Source: Cymodocea nodosa
Taxonomy: Eukaryota; Streptophyta; Magnoliopsida; Alismatales; Cymodoceaceae
Assembly (NCBI GenBank): GCA_036874045.1
Contig: CM072337.1
Location: forward strand, 3,224,001 to 3,288,000
Direction: 5' to 3'
DNA length: 64,000 nt
Shown here: piece after piece, positions 34,071 through 45,424 of the stretch
Numbering within the stretch: position 1 is the stretch's first letter
Layout of the letters: the number at the start of each line of letters is the position of its first letter
The notes under the pieces: generated by a model
Seen by the model: the letters and a program-made list of their open reading frames with translations, nothing else
Database searches by the model: none
Told to the model about the DNA's origin: nothing
Position numbers and translations under genes: made by a program

Positions 34071-35590
34071 GTTAAAGATGCCTGCAATGATGAATACTGG
34101 ATCATGGTCATGCAAGAGGAACTAAATCAGTTCAAGAAAAATGAAGTCTGGAACTTGATTGAAAGGCCTATCGAAAAATCAATTATTGGTACTAAATGGG
34201 TGTTTAAGAACAAACTTGATAATAATGGTAGTATTATCAGAAATAAAGCTAGACTTGTTGCTCAAGTATAAAACCAACAAGAAGGAATCGACTATGAAGA
34301 AACTTTTGCACCTATTGCAAGACTTGAAGCAATTAGAATGTTACTTGCCTTTACAAGTAGTATGAAATCAAGCTTTATCAGATGGATGTTAAAAGTGCAT
34401 TTCTTAATGGCATTTTGCAAGAAGAAGTATATGTAGAACAGCCACCAGATTTTGAAGATGAAGAAAAACCAAACCATGTATACAAACTGAATAAAGCTCT
34501 CTATGGTTTGAAGTAAGCACCACGTGCATGATATGATAAACTGAAGAGTTTCCTTCTTGAGAATCAATTTAACATAGGAACTGCAAACAACACCTTATTC
34601 ATCAAATCTGAAAGTTCTCATATGTTGATTATTCAAATCTATGTGGATGATATCATTTTTGGTGCCACACATGAGAAACTATGTCATGATTTTTAAATCT
34701 TAATGAAGAATGAATTTGAAATGAGTCTTATGGGAGAATTAAAATTCTTTCTAGGATTACAAATTCATTAACTTCAACATGGCATTTTCCTGAATCAAGA
34801 AAAATTTTGTAAGGAGATTCTCTTAAAATTTGGTATGGATAAATCCAAAGCAGTAGGTACTCCCATGAACTCAAATGAAAAACTTGATAAGGACATTTCT
34901 AGCATTCCAGTAGATCAAAAGAAATACAGAGGCATGATTGGATCACTTCTATATCTAACAGCCAGTAGACTAGATATAATGTTTAGTGTTTGTGCTTGTG
35001 CAAGATATCAAACCTCTCCAAAAGCATCACACTTAAAAGTAGTTAAATGTATATTTAAATATCTACAGGGTACCAAAGACTTCAGTTTATTTTATTCTTC
35101 ATAGAATCAATTGATATTAGCAGGATATAGTGATGTAGATTATACAGGATGCAAATTAGATCGAAAAAGCACGAGTGGGACATGTCAGTTGCTTGGTCAT
35201 TCACTTGTTTCTTGGTTCAGTAGGAAACAAAACTCTATAGCTCCATCCACTATTGAAGCTGAATATATGGTAGCAGGCCTATGTTGTGCATAGATCTTAT
35301 GAATGCAACAAACTTTGGCAGATTATAAGCTAAATTTTTAAATACCATTATTTACTATGATAGCAGCAGTGCCATCAATCTCTCCAAAAATACAGTTCTG
35401 CACTCTAGAGCAAAACATATCGAGATTAGGCACCACTTTTTAAGAGACCATGTTGAAAAAGGTCATATTTCCTTAGAATATGTCTCTACTAAAGAACAAC
35501 TTGCAGATATCTTCACCAAACCATTATCTGAAGCTGCATTTAATCATATTAGACAAAATTTAGGGATTTGTTCTTTATATGATTTATAAT
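34071..35590 (+). pseudogene. Copia A reverse transcriptase and RNase H
   Basis: RT begins GTKWVFKNKLD, then KARLVAQ. It has the catalytic YVDDI at 34640-34654 and continues to GELKFFLGLQIH. RNase H follows: GSLLYLTASRLDIMFSVC, then SDVDYTG and KSTSGTCQLLGHS, with EAEYM near 35265. The end is ICSLYDL with a stop near 35588. At least six stops or frame changes lie in between, most of them Gln or Trp codons turned into TAG/TAA. Confidence 0.88.
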
Positions 35591-35734
35591 TTCATATCTC
35601 TACTCTCCAAGCTCACAACTAGAAGCTTGTTCTATTAACATCTCTGTTTTGTAGTAACTTAGACATTTTGATACTCAACTATAATTGCTCCACCAACTCA
35701 GTATCTAACTTCTCACATCTTTTTGACAATTGGC

Positions 35735-35895
35735 AAAAAAGGGGGAGAAATATCATATTTTGGTAAGCAAAGCTGCAATAAAGTAGGGGGAGAAATATCT
35801 CTATATTCCTCGTGTGTTTTTCTTGTATAGATATATAGGGAGAGAAATACATGTATTACATTGTAATGTTTTTGCCTTATCAAAAAGGGGGAGAT
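35735..35895 (+). other. Multiple PPT tracts of Copia A
   Basis: Four purine tracts are seen: AAAAAAGGGGGAGAAA (35735-35750), AAGTAGGGGGAGAAAT (about 35781-35796), TATAGGGAGAGAAAT (about 35834-35847) and AAAAAGGGGGAGAT (35882-35895, abutting the 3' LTR). Repeated PPTs are a known Sirevirus feature. Confidence 0.8.
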
Positions 35896-37399
35896 TGAAA
35901 GGACCTCTAGATTTTGATAATGCAAAAATCAATGTGAGGTTTTGAATTATATTTATCAGGTTTAGTTAGTGTAGCAAAAGATCAGAAGGCAGACAAATCG
36001 AAGCAGCAAACAGGTTGTAGTAAATCTCAGAATGTGCTACTACAGAAAATCGGACAGTTAAGAAAGGATTGAATGATCAGATAGTTAAGGAGTTAACTAT
36101 TCGGAAGCTTAAAGGACTTTTCAGAGAGTTACAGGTATAACTATCCAAAAGTTAAGTCATTCAATTAATCATGTGTAGAAATACAGAACAGAAGCTTAAA
36201 GGAGTTGTCGGAGAGTTAGATAACTATTCGAGTTTTCTTTTTGGAGAGTTAGATAACTATTTGAGTTTTTCGGTGAGTTACAGGTATAACTTTCCGAAAC
36301 TTAAGTCATCCTATTAAGCACGTGCAGAATGGAGAAGCTGGCAGTCAAAAGCTTAAAAGGAAAAATCGAAGAGTTAGATAACTATCTGAAATCTCAAGAG
36401 AGTTTTAGTGAGTTACAATTTAACTATCCGAAACTTAAGTCATTGAATTTCCCATGTGCAGAATTCCAGACAAAAGCTCAAATAAGTTTTTGAAGAGTTA
36501 GAAAGATAACTATCCAAAATCTTGAAGCGTTTCGGTGAGTTACAAGGATAACCGTTCAAAACTTAAGTCAGTCTTTTATACACATGCTGAATTAAAGCAA
36601 TCGAAAAGTTAACGGAGGGTTACTATAGCTAACTATCCGATAGTTAAATAACTGTTTGGTAAGTTACAGTTATAAGTATCCGATTGAATGACAGCTCGCA
36701 TTATATATTTTGGAATCCTACATGGCAGAAAGGCTTAAGTGATCATTCGGTGAGTTACAGATATTCTTCAGAGAGTTACACAACTAACTATCCGAAAGGT
36801 TAAGAAAATCGGAAGGACATCTTGAAATAACTTTTTGAATGGTAACTTACCGTATTTGGGACTGAAGTCTAATCAAGTACAGTAGAATACATCTGTTGGA
36901 AGAAAATATGATCGTTACATATGTTTGGTATATATACAAGATATAGACAACAGATTTAGATAACTTTTGCTCATACACATACTTACACCAAGCTCAATAG
37001 AAGAAAAGCTTTAGAGATCAAATCATCTTCAACGTTTACAGACTGAATTTCAGAAGCTCATCACACACTCAACTCTATTGCTCACAAGCTAGTGTTTACT
37101 GAAGTACATAGATCAAAACTTTAGAGAAAGGATTGATTGAAGCTTTGACTAGGAAGCTCAAGTGAATGGTTGGTTCTTGCTTAAACCTTAAAGCAAGTGA
37201 TTGTAAGTTTGCAAGAGTTTAGTGAAGCCCAAGTATCCCTTGGGGGTGGACTAGCTGTTAGTAGTGAACCACCTAAAAATTTCTGTGTACATTCTTTTAT
37301 CGTGTGCTTGCTATCTCTTTCTATTAAACTACTTCTAAAAGGTTAAGAAACGAATTATTACCATTCACCCCCCCTTTGGTAAGCCTTAAGGTTCTAACA
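35896..37399 (+). repeat. 3' LTR of Copia A
   Basis: It is 1504 bases, TGAAAGGACCTC to GGTTCTAACA, with a TATATATA box at about 36929-36937. Between 36120 and 36600 it carries four imperfect tandem units (listed separately). The GAACA TSD follows at 37400-37404. Confidence 0.95.
36125..36600 (+). repeat. 130-150-bp imperfect tandem repeats in the Copia A LTR
   Basis: Four units are anchored by AACTATCC(A/G)AAAnTTAAGTCA at about 36139, 36288, 36422 and 36550, giving spacings of 149, 134 and 128. Each continues with a G-box-like CACGTG(C)AGAA variant, AAAAGCTTAAA, and GGAGAGTTAGA(T)AACTAT. They lie about 330-800 bases upstream of the TATA box, where enhancer repeats would act. Confidence 0.7.
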
Positions 37400-37404
37400 G
37401 AACA

Positions 37405-38661
37405 CACAAACAAGTTATATGACAACACAAGACAACACACGAAATACACATATCTATAATCATATACCTATGCACATGAGCACACACACAAACATAAACA
37501 TATGCATAGGGATCTCACTCTAGCCCTCTTATACCTTAGGAGAATTCCAATTCCAACCCAACATGCACCATTGGAAGTGTTGCTCCCCTCATTTGGCTAT
37601 TCCACAAGGCTATCACACTTGTGTTTTCCCCTTTTGAAGAGCACCTCCTTTGGGATTGAGTAGAAAAGGCCATCGTTCTTCAAACCTTCTCCAACCTTGA
37701 ACAAGGAGCACTTTCTAGGGATAGTCCATGTGATGCCTCCTCAATCCAACAATGTAGCACCAAGGTTTCCTCCCAATGCTGCCATCCAACTCCACCATGA
37801 AGCCTTGGACGTGCCCTTCATTACAAGAGGAGCATGGAACCCAAAATGGAGGAAGGACGCCAAGACCCTTGGCTCACCACCAGCTATGTAGTTGGCCTCC
37901 CTTGCCTTGAGAAGAAGAATGGAATGAAGAAGAGAAATGAGGATGCAAGAATGTGGAGCTTTCAGCCTTGGACGTGAGTGGAGATGGGGCTCCAACGAGA
38001 ATGGCTTGGGCCATATATAGTGAGATTCTAGATCTAGATCTAGAATCTCAAAAGTGCTTTAGATGATCCCAAGGAAGATCAATGACTCTCATTTTTCCAT
38101 GCTTTACTTTTCCTTTGCTAACCACTTACAAATAATGTTAAATGTCACACTTTAAATGAAACTTGATAACTAATACAATAAATGTGTGGCATGTATAAGG
38201 AATATTAAATTTGTACTAAAAATATACATACATGCAATAATTATCAATTGACGACATTGACATGTATGAGAAATTTAATTTGCAATTCATTTGCATGGAA
38301 GTAATGTTGTGTGTTGCTAAATGAAATTCCTCCACGATAACTTTACTCTTGCGGTGGTGTTGTCAAGATAAATGTGTTACATGCATGAGATTTCATGAAA
38401 TAATAATAAAGAAATTCACTAGTTGCATATTTCATGAAATCAATTCTATACTAACTATAATCCTACATGTGGGTTATTTGATGTGATGCAACTAAAATAG
38501 TGATGACTTTGTGCATTTTTCCAACACTTAGCTCATTTGACATGCAATAGCCTCAAATACAGTTGACATGTAATCTCATTCAAAAACATATATTTAACAC
38601 AATTAAGTCCATAACTATAATGCAATAATATCTAATAAAATGCACAAATTTTTTCTCTATA
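37405..38661 (-). repeat. 5' LTR of D, right piece
   Basis: It continues the LTR cut at 27808 and is collinear with 22776-24032, ending TTTTTTCTCTATA (terminal CA changed to TA). It includes the second copy of the 30-base palindrome (38021-38050). The B target GAGGC follows at 38662. Confidence 0.9.
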
Positions 38662-39755
38662 GAGGCCTCAGAAGGGATTTTTCTAATCGTGAACAGGTAC
38701 AAAAGATCTTAAGAAGCCTGACAGTCAAATGGAAGCAAAAGTCTACTTCTATACAAGATTCAAAGGATTTGAATAATTATTCAATCAAAGATCTGTTGGG
38801 AAATCTTCTAGCTCATGAAGTTTAGATGAAGGAATGGAAAGAAGAAGGAGCCACTGGAAGGAAGGTTGAGAAAAAGATAGAACTAGTTTTTCCTTTAATA
38901 GAAGACCAACCAAGCTCAAATGAAGATGAAGTCTTACTACTGGCCAGAAATTTCAGAAAAATGATGAGACAAGGAGGCAAAGCCAGCTCCTCAAGATCAA
39001 AAGTCCCTACATGCTACAAGTGTAAAAAATTGGGACACATTCAACTTTACTGTCCTTTCCAACAGGAGGAGGACAAACAAAAATGGAAGAAGAAGAATAA
39101 GAAGAAAATGGCCTTCAAAGCCACATGGGATGACAACAGCTCATTAGACTCAAAAGAAGAGGCATCTGCAAACGTGTGCTTTGCTGCACAAGAGGTATGT
39201 TCTACATCTCCTTATTGCTCAGAAAACGAAAATGATGATTTAGATGTAGATAGTCTTCTTTATACAGTAGATAAGTTATATGTAAAATGTAAGAATTATA
39301 AGAAAGAATTAAAGAGTTTAAATTCTTATCTAGAAGATGTCTTTGCTGAATTAGAAAAAGCCCTAGTTGATAACAAAGAATTAAAAACTAAAATGGATAG
39401 CTATAGTTGTAAAAATTTTGATTTGAAAGAAGAAAATAAAAATCTATTATCTGAAATTATTGATTTGAAGAACATTGTATATAAATTTACCATAGGTGAA
39501 AACAGTCTAAACAAAATCATAGGATCCCAAAGAATAGGAATAAGTAAATTTGGCCTAGAGTATGCTGTACCACAAGAAACTCCTTACTATGGTAGAAAAA
39601 TTAGATCTTACAAAGATGACACAATTGTTTTTGTCATTAAAAGAAGGTCTACTCATATATGGCTACCAAAAGGCAACATGTTTAATGTGCAAAGGACTAT
39701 CACTGATGGACCTAAGAAAATATGGGTACCAAAAGTCTTAATTTCAACATGATTT
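38662..39755 (+). pseudogene. Copia B gag, C-terminal part
   Basis: It resumes in frame after D with GLRRDFSNREQVQKILRSL. Bases 38826-39752 form a 308-codon open stretch with a CCHC knuckle (CYKCKKLGHIQLYC), a Lys-rich tail, an acidic linker and a coiled coil, ending WVPKVLIST. This is the best-preserved gag portion in the window. A stop near 38823 precedes the open stretch. Confidence 0.88.
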
Positions 39756-41391
39756 GTAGGACTACATAGACAAGGAAGCCCAAACGTCCAAGTAGATTAT
39801 TGACAGTGGATGCTCAAAGTATATGACAGGTAAGAAAAGATTTCTAGAATCTGTTAAATCAATAAGTTCAGGATCTGTTAAGTTTGGTAATAATGAAAAA
39901 TGTAGAATTACTACTGTAAGAAATGTTTCATCTAAAAATGGAAAAATAGAAAATGTCTTGCATGTAAATGGTTTAAAACAAAATTTGCTAAGTGTAGGTC
40001 AATTATGTGATAAAGGTTACAATATACTTTTTACTACTGAAAACTGTTTTATATTATAACAAGATACACATGAAATCAAATTTACTGGATATAGGGATAA
40101 TTCAATTTATGTACTGGAATTTCCATTTGATAATATATCGAGTGATGCATGTTTAGTTGCTTCCAATGAAGATGAATGGTTATGGCATAAAAGATTAAAT
40201 CATGTGAACATGAAAATCTTAAGAAAATTGACCAAACATGATCTTGTTAGAGGTGTGCCTAAACTCAAATTCAAGAGGAATAAACTCTGTAGTGACTATA
40301 CAATTGGAAAACAAAAGAAATCAGTACACAAGAGTATTGAAGACATTGCCACAAGTCAACCACTAGATCTACTACATTTGGACCTATTTGGTCCTACATA
40401 GACGGCTAGTTTAGGAGGAAGAAAATACACCTTAGTGGTACTTGATGATTACACAAGATTCACTTGGGTTATTTTCTTAGCACACAAGAATGAAGCTTGC
40501 TATGAATTCAAACATCTCTGCATTAGAATTCAAAATGAAAAAGAATCAACTATGAAAAGGATCAGAAGTGATCATAGAGGTGAATTTGAAAATTCTAAAT
40601 TTGAAGAATTATGCAATTCCTTTGGCATACTGCATGAATTTTCATGTCCAAGAACTCCTACACAGAATGGAGTTGTAGAAAGGAAAAATAGATCAGTACA
40701 AGAAATGGCAAGAACAATTCTTAATGCATCTGATCTACCAAAGTTCTTATAAGCTGATGTTGTAAAGATTGCATGTTATTCAATAAACAGAACTCATCTT
40801 AGACCTATCCTACATAAGACACCATTTGAATTATGGTATGGTAAAATACCAAATGTTGGATATTTTAAAATATTTGGATCAAGATGTTTTGTACTTAATA
40901 CAAGGGATCAAAAGGACAAATTTGATGTAAAGTCTAATCCTACTCTACTAGTTGAATACTCTTCGAGAAGTAAGACTTATAGGGTCTATTTTGAACATGA
41001 AAGAAGAGTAGAAGAGTCAATAAATGTATCCTTTGATGAAGACCTAGTAGGAAAATTAAAGCAACAAAAAATAAACAATGAAAGTGAAAGTGAATCAGGA
41101 AATTAGAAAACTCTACAAGAAAAGGATAGCATAACACTGTCTGCACCTACTATGATAGAAAAAGCTTGGAAGACAAAATCTAGACATCCTATTGCACAAA
41201 TTATTGGGAATATAAATCAAGGTGTTCAAATGAGAAGCAAAATTCAGAACATCTGCAATTATTGTGCTTTTGTATCTGAAATTGAACCTAAAACAGTTGA
41301 AGAAGCTTGTAATGATGATTATTGGATTATGGCCATGCAAGAAGAACTGAATTAGTTCAAGAAAAATGAAGTCTGGGATTTAATTGAAAGG
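39756..41391 (+). pseudogene. Copia B protease, integrase and start of RT
   Basis: The protease motif IDSGCSKYMTG (39793-39825) keeps its Asp but has a TAG two codons before it. The integrase zinc-binding region reads WLWHKRLNHVNM. The core follows with HLDLFGPT, LDDYTRFTW and the third catalytic region QNGVVERKNR intact, against the stop in A. Stops lie at about 40059, 40401, 40752, 41106 and 41355. RT begins EEACNDDYWIMAMQEELN and is cut at 41391 by Gypsy C within an Ile-Glu-Arg triplet. Confidence 0.88.
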
Positions 41392-43527
41392 TGTTTAGAA
41401 TGAAAAAGTGCATAATATTAACGGTTAAATGATGGTTAATTGCATAATATTTAGTTTATCATATGAGAATTAAGCTATTTTGATATAAGTGCACTGTTAT
41501 ATGCTTTAATGAAAGAATCTGCTTAATTTCGGGGAATTAATGTTAATTTAGTACATTTCTGAACTGTCGATAAATTGTAGGCTATGAAATTCTTAAGTAT
41601 CTGAATTTTCTATTATTTCGGACAGTTATATTTAACGTGCTGAACAGTTATGCTTAATGTACCGAAGAGTTATGTTTAAATTACCGAACAGTTATGTTTT
41701 AAAAGAATATTTTATTAGTTCCTAAAGTACACGTGTCGAAACCATAATGCATGACTTAAGAGGAATTTCGGTGAGTTATCTCTAACTATTTGAAATTGCA
41801 GCTAGGCATCGGATAGTTATGTGTAACTCTCCAAAATCTTCCTTTATTATAAAACTATTGATGACACATGTCGTGATTTGGAAGATTGACTTAAGCTATA
41901 TATCAATGAGTTATCTGTAACTATCTGAAACGCATTTGAGCATCGGATAGTTAAGTCTATAACTATCCGAAATGCATCTAGGCATCAGATAGTTAAGTTT
42001 GTAATTATCCGAAATGCACCTAAGCATTGGATAGTTAAATTTATGCACGTGTTTTATAGTTAAATCAATGAAGCAAGTCCGTTGAGTTATCTGTAACTCC
42101 ACGGACCATTTATTTTCTAATATGCCACTGTAGCGGTTGTAGGAACAGAACAGTTGGAAGAAAAAAAACCATGATCGCACGTATCACGTAGGAATTCACT
42201 CGTCGAAGGAAGAAGAAATCATCGTCGTTGATATGAATGAAGGAAATCCAACCGATCATTCAAGCAGAAGTAGTTACCACTAAAGAAATATAAAAGAAAA
42301 GAAGAAAAAAAGCAGCATGGGGGTGGTGGCCCATGGGTGTGGCTAGTGTGTGCAGAGGAGGATCACCAAGCTTTCTACAGGCAGCGTCGGCAATTCTCTG
42401 AAGTACCACACCAACCATCTCCACCACCACCATAATCATCAACCATCGGAGGTCTGTGAGGATACTTTCCTGATGTCGGATCGATTCCGAGCCAAACACA
42501 ATGCCTGACAACCACTATGAGGAGTGATCATGTTGCGGGAAGGGAAGCCATTTTCACCAAGCGTCGACTCATATCTCAAGAGATCGTAAAGCTTCTAGCC
42601 TTGGCTTCGGGTTGATGCCTGCATGTTGAAGAGGAGATCATCTTGCAATTCTAGACTTACGATTCTATAGGGAGAGGAGATAGAATTGTAAGTGGTTTAA
42701 TTTTCAGTGGTGTAAGCGCGTCGCATGTAGTGACGGAAGTATTTACTATCGATTGAGATTACTTTACATTTCACATTTCGCCTATTTTCATGCTCATATC
42801 AAAACAAAAATACCAAAAACAATTTATCTGTGTTTGTATTTTGTATTTGGGTATTGTATTGTTTGTTTTGTATCATGATTAATGTTATCTTTGTCAGTGT
42901 TGTGATTGTTTTAGTTTTACAGTTTACTAAAATTGGTTCATTCAATAGACTTAAAGATTTTAATGGTTACTATTTGAATTATCTGAATGTTAGTATTGCC
43001 TAATGATAAATCTAGTGTTTTCTAATATTAAAGAGCTTAATTGATGTTATTTACAATCTGTGGAACCACCCAATGGTTGGTCGAATTCCTTTGTAAATAG
43101 TAGTATTAAATAGGAAAGACAGGCTCGTGGAGTTAACTTAAGTCCACAAGGTTAGTCCGATGAGTTAGCCATAACTCAACGAACTTAGTCCGTTGAGTTA
43201 ACTGTAACTCAATGGAGATCTTATTGAATATATACATTTGATTGTTAAAAATGGAACAGTTCGCAATTCTTAAGCAATTCCCTATGGGATTGACTTGTAC
43301 TTGCACACTAATACAATAGACATTGTGTACTTGTAGTTAAAATACAAATTGGAATTAATATCTAATTTGTGTGAAAGGTTGTTTGTTTACTTCTAAAAAG
43401 GAATTTAGTGATATAGGCATAAAGATAAATTAACTAAGTAAAAATAGAAGTTAACAAATCCAAGTTTTTCTAGCGCATTGCTGGGTAACCAATCAAGTTT
43501 TCTAGTGCCGTGCTAGAGATCTAAACA
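41392..43527 (+). repeat. 5' LTR of Gypsy C
   Basis: It runs from TGTTTAGAATGAAAAAGTGC to GAGATCTAAACA. It is collinear with solo LTR G and with the LTR of E, except for the central module (41775-42050), which here holds hairpin repeats. A GAAATATAAAAG TATA-like box lies near 42284-42295. The 3' third holds CCGTTGAGTTA/TAACTCAACG words (43120-43225). Confidence 0.9.
41784..42047 (+). repeat. Tandem hairpin units (42-bp period) in the Gypsy C LTR
   Basis: Three units start at 41919, 41961 and 42003, exactly 42 bases apart. A diverged fourth is at 41784. Each can fold as AACTATCCGA-ATGC-loop-GCAT-CGGATAGTT. Element E has about one unit at the corresponding place (58750-58795). This suggests local expansion in C. 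Confidence 0.75.
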
Positions 43528-43552
43528 AGTTTTCTAGCACCGTTGCCGAGGA
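43528..43552 (+). other. Primer-binding site of Gypsy C
   Basis: TTTCTAGCACCGTTGCCGAG directly follows the LTR. It is a decayed form of TGGCGCCGTTGCCG, the tRNA-Asp-type PBS of Athila-like elements. E has the same at 60634. Confidence 0.7.
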
Positions 43553-43628
43553 ATTCATATAAGCAACTGTTAGAGCTGTTTCATTTTAATAGCTAGAGTG
43601 TTGTGTGCTTTCTTTTGTAATTGAGAAT

Positions 43629-44173
43629 ATGACATATGCTTATGCTCAAAGATTTCTAAAACTTGTAGTTAGCATATGTGAATTCTGCAATTCTGAAGGA
43701 CACGACATTTCTGACTATTTGAAACTGAGACGTTTGCAGATGGCTAGATCCCATGAACAACAAATGAATTATCCTCAATATAATAGAGCTGAGTATGAGA
43801 ATCCTATAGTTTACCCAACTGATGGTCAGCATAGAATGTGTAAGATGTTGAGAGACACTGAAGTTTGGGATAGGTATGACAGACTAGAGTGTAATATAGA
43901 GTAAAACCTGGACAAACTAGAATACTTTATGTGTCAGCAATAAGAAGTCAACCAATTAAACTATAAGGAAGCATATTTAGAACCTAAAATGGATATAATT
44001 TACGAAACTGAAAAAACCATAATAAAAATTGATAAAAAATTGAATGCAATGAGATTAGATGATCTGGAAAGAAAACTAAAAGCATTGGACGAATATACAA
44101 TGAAAATACAAGTTATATGTTATAGAAATTATAATATCATAACACTTGTTACAATAGCACAATGGAAATTATA
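43629..44173 (+). pseudogene. Gypsy C 5' ORF: displaced gag zinc knuckle and linker
   Basis: The ATG at 43629 opens MTYAYAQRFLKLVVSICEFC. The knuckle CEFCNSEGHDISDY has lost its last Cys (TAT for TGT); element E keeps it (CEFCNLEGHDISDC). A Tyr/Asn-rich stretch follows, then a stop at 43904. A charged coiled-coil-like segment (LDDLERKLKALDEYTMKIQ) continues in another frame to 44173. In usual Athila-type Gag this knuckle follows the capsid core. Here no capsid core lies upstream, because the PBS is less than 100 bases away. Confidence 0.7.
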
Positions 44174-44193
44174 ATGTTATAGATCTGTATAAT

Positions 44194-45424
44194 TTGCAAA
44201 ATGCACAGCCAAAGGAAAATACTAATGTAAGAGAATTTAAAGAATGCACTTTAAAACTAAAAACAATTGAAGATCATAATCACGAAAATGATATACAAAA
44301 ACATCATGAGAGTAACGAAAATCTAGAAGATGTATGTGTGACATTAAGATCTAGAACTGATATACCATCAAGAACTCAAAATGAAAATAATATGAAGGTG
44401 GATAAGAGTAAAAATCAAAATGATAATGAAAATGTAATAGTTGAAAATCTAGAAATCACTGAAGAACAATCTGAATCTGCTAATGAGGCTAAAAATGATC
44501 AAACAAATCAAATGAAAGAAAACGAATCTTTTAAATTACAATCTTTAGCACTCTATCTTGAAAGATTACAACAAACAATACTTGAAAAACAAGAAAAAAT
44601 TAGAGAAATTTTTGAAAAAGTGCAAGTTAACATTCCTTTGTTAGATCTATTGTAGAAAATGCCACCTTGTGCTAAATTTCTGAAGGATTGGTGTACTAAG
44701 AAAAGAGAGCGAAAAATTCTTAGAAAGGTCTTTTTAGTTGAGCAAAGTAGTTCCCTATTTCTGCCACAAATTCCTAAAAAGTTATTTGATCTTGGAATCC
44801 CTGTTATATCATGCACCATAGGAAATACCATTCTAGAAAGAACCTTAATAGACTTAGGTGCAGGTATAAATGTTATGCCAAGTGATATATTTGCATCCTT
44901 AGGATTAGAAGGCTTAACTCCTACTAGTACGGTTATTCAATTAGCTGATAGAAGTATAAGATACCGTAGAGGAAAAATAAAGGATGTCTTAATTAAAATC
45001 AAAAACTTTATATATCCTATTGATATTGTAATTTTGGATTCCCAACAAATTAAGCATAAAATAGTAATGCATCTTTAATTTTGGGAAGGCCATTTTTAGC
45101 AACATCAGGGGCTGTTATAAATTGTAAAACTAGAGTAATGAAGTTAGCATATGGTAATGAGGATACTCAATTAAATATTTTCAAACTAGAAAGGTTTGAG
45201 GAGTTAGAAATGTCCTTACATACCATAGACTTTTTAGAGGATGAAGGAGATATGTTAGATGATGTGATTCAAGAAGAATTAAATAGGCAAATCAATTCTG
45301 AAACTTTAGAGGAAAGTGAAAGCATAAATATAGGAGATCTAGAAGAAATTAATTTAGAAAATGATGATGTTCAATTAGGAGCTCTAGCTTCTGATGGGTA
45401 GCATTTAGAATTAAAACCTTTACC
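44194..45424 (+). pseudogene. Gypsy C protease region
   Basis: It starts with an acidic linker containing LEDVCVTLRSRTDIP, a mark of Athila-like polyproteins. Then come PLLDLL, KMPPCAKFLKDWCTKKRE and the aspartic protease site TLIDLGAGINVMPS (DLGAG at 44851-44865), followed by LADRSIRYRRGKIKDVLI and GRPFLAT. Frames change at 44655 and near 45078, and a stop is at 45401. The protease would cut the polyprotein into Gag, RT and integrase. Confidence 0.85.

Larger units (their letters stand above)
27809..37399 (+). mobile_element. Complete Copia (Sirevirus-like) element A
   Basis: It has a perfect TSD, GAACA (27804-27808 and 37400-37404), and TG...CA ends. The LTRs are about 1503 (after removal of S2) and 1504 bases and look very similar. 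A tRNA-Met PBS is at 30930 and four PPT-like tracts lie before the 3' LTR. The internal order is gag, CCHC, coiled coil, protease, integrase, RT and RNase H. It sits in the right LTR of D, so it is younger than D. Stop codons break every domain, so it is not autonomous now. Confidence 0.95.
22213..38661 (-). mobile_element. Non-coding Athila-like LTR element D (LARD-like), minus strand
   Basis: Its two LTRs are each exactly 1820 bases once Copia A is removed: 22213-24032, and 27246-27808 plus 37405-38661. The flanking TSD is GAAGC/GAGGC (4 of 5). On the minus strand the right LTR is 5'. Next to it lies TTTTTGGCGCCGTTGCTAGG, the tRNA-Asp-type PBS of Athila/Tat Gypsy elements. A PPT (GGTATGGGGGAAATA) abuts the left LTR. 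The 3.2-kb interior has no gag or pol, so the element would depend on enzymes of a related autonomous element. It interrupts gag of B, and its right LTR is interrupted by A. Confidence 0.88.
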
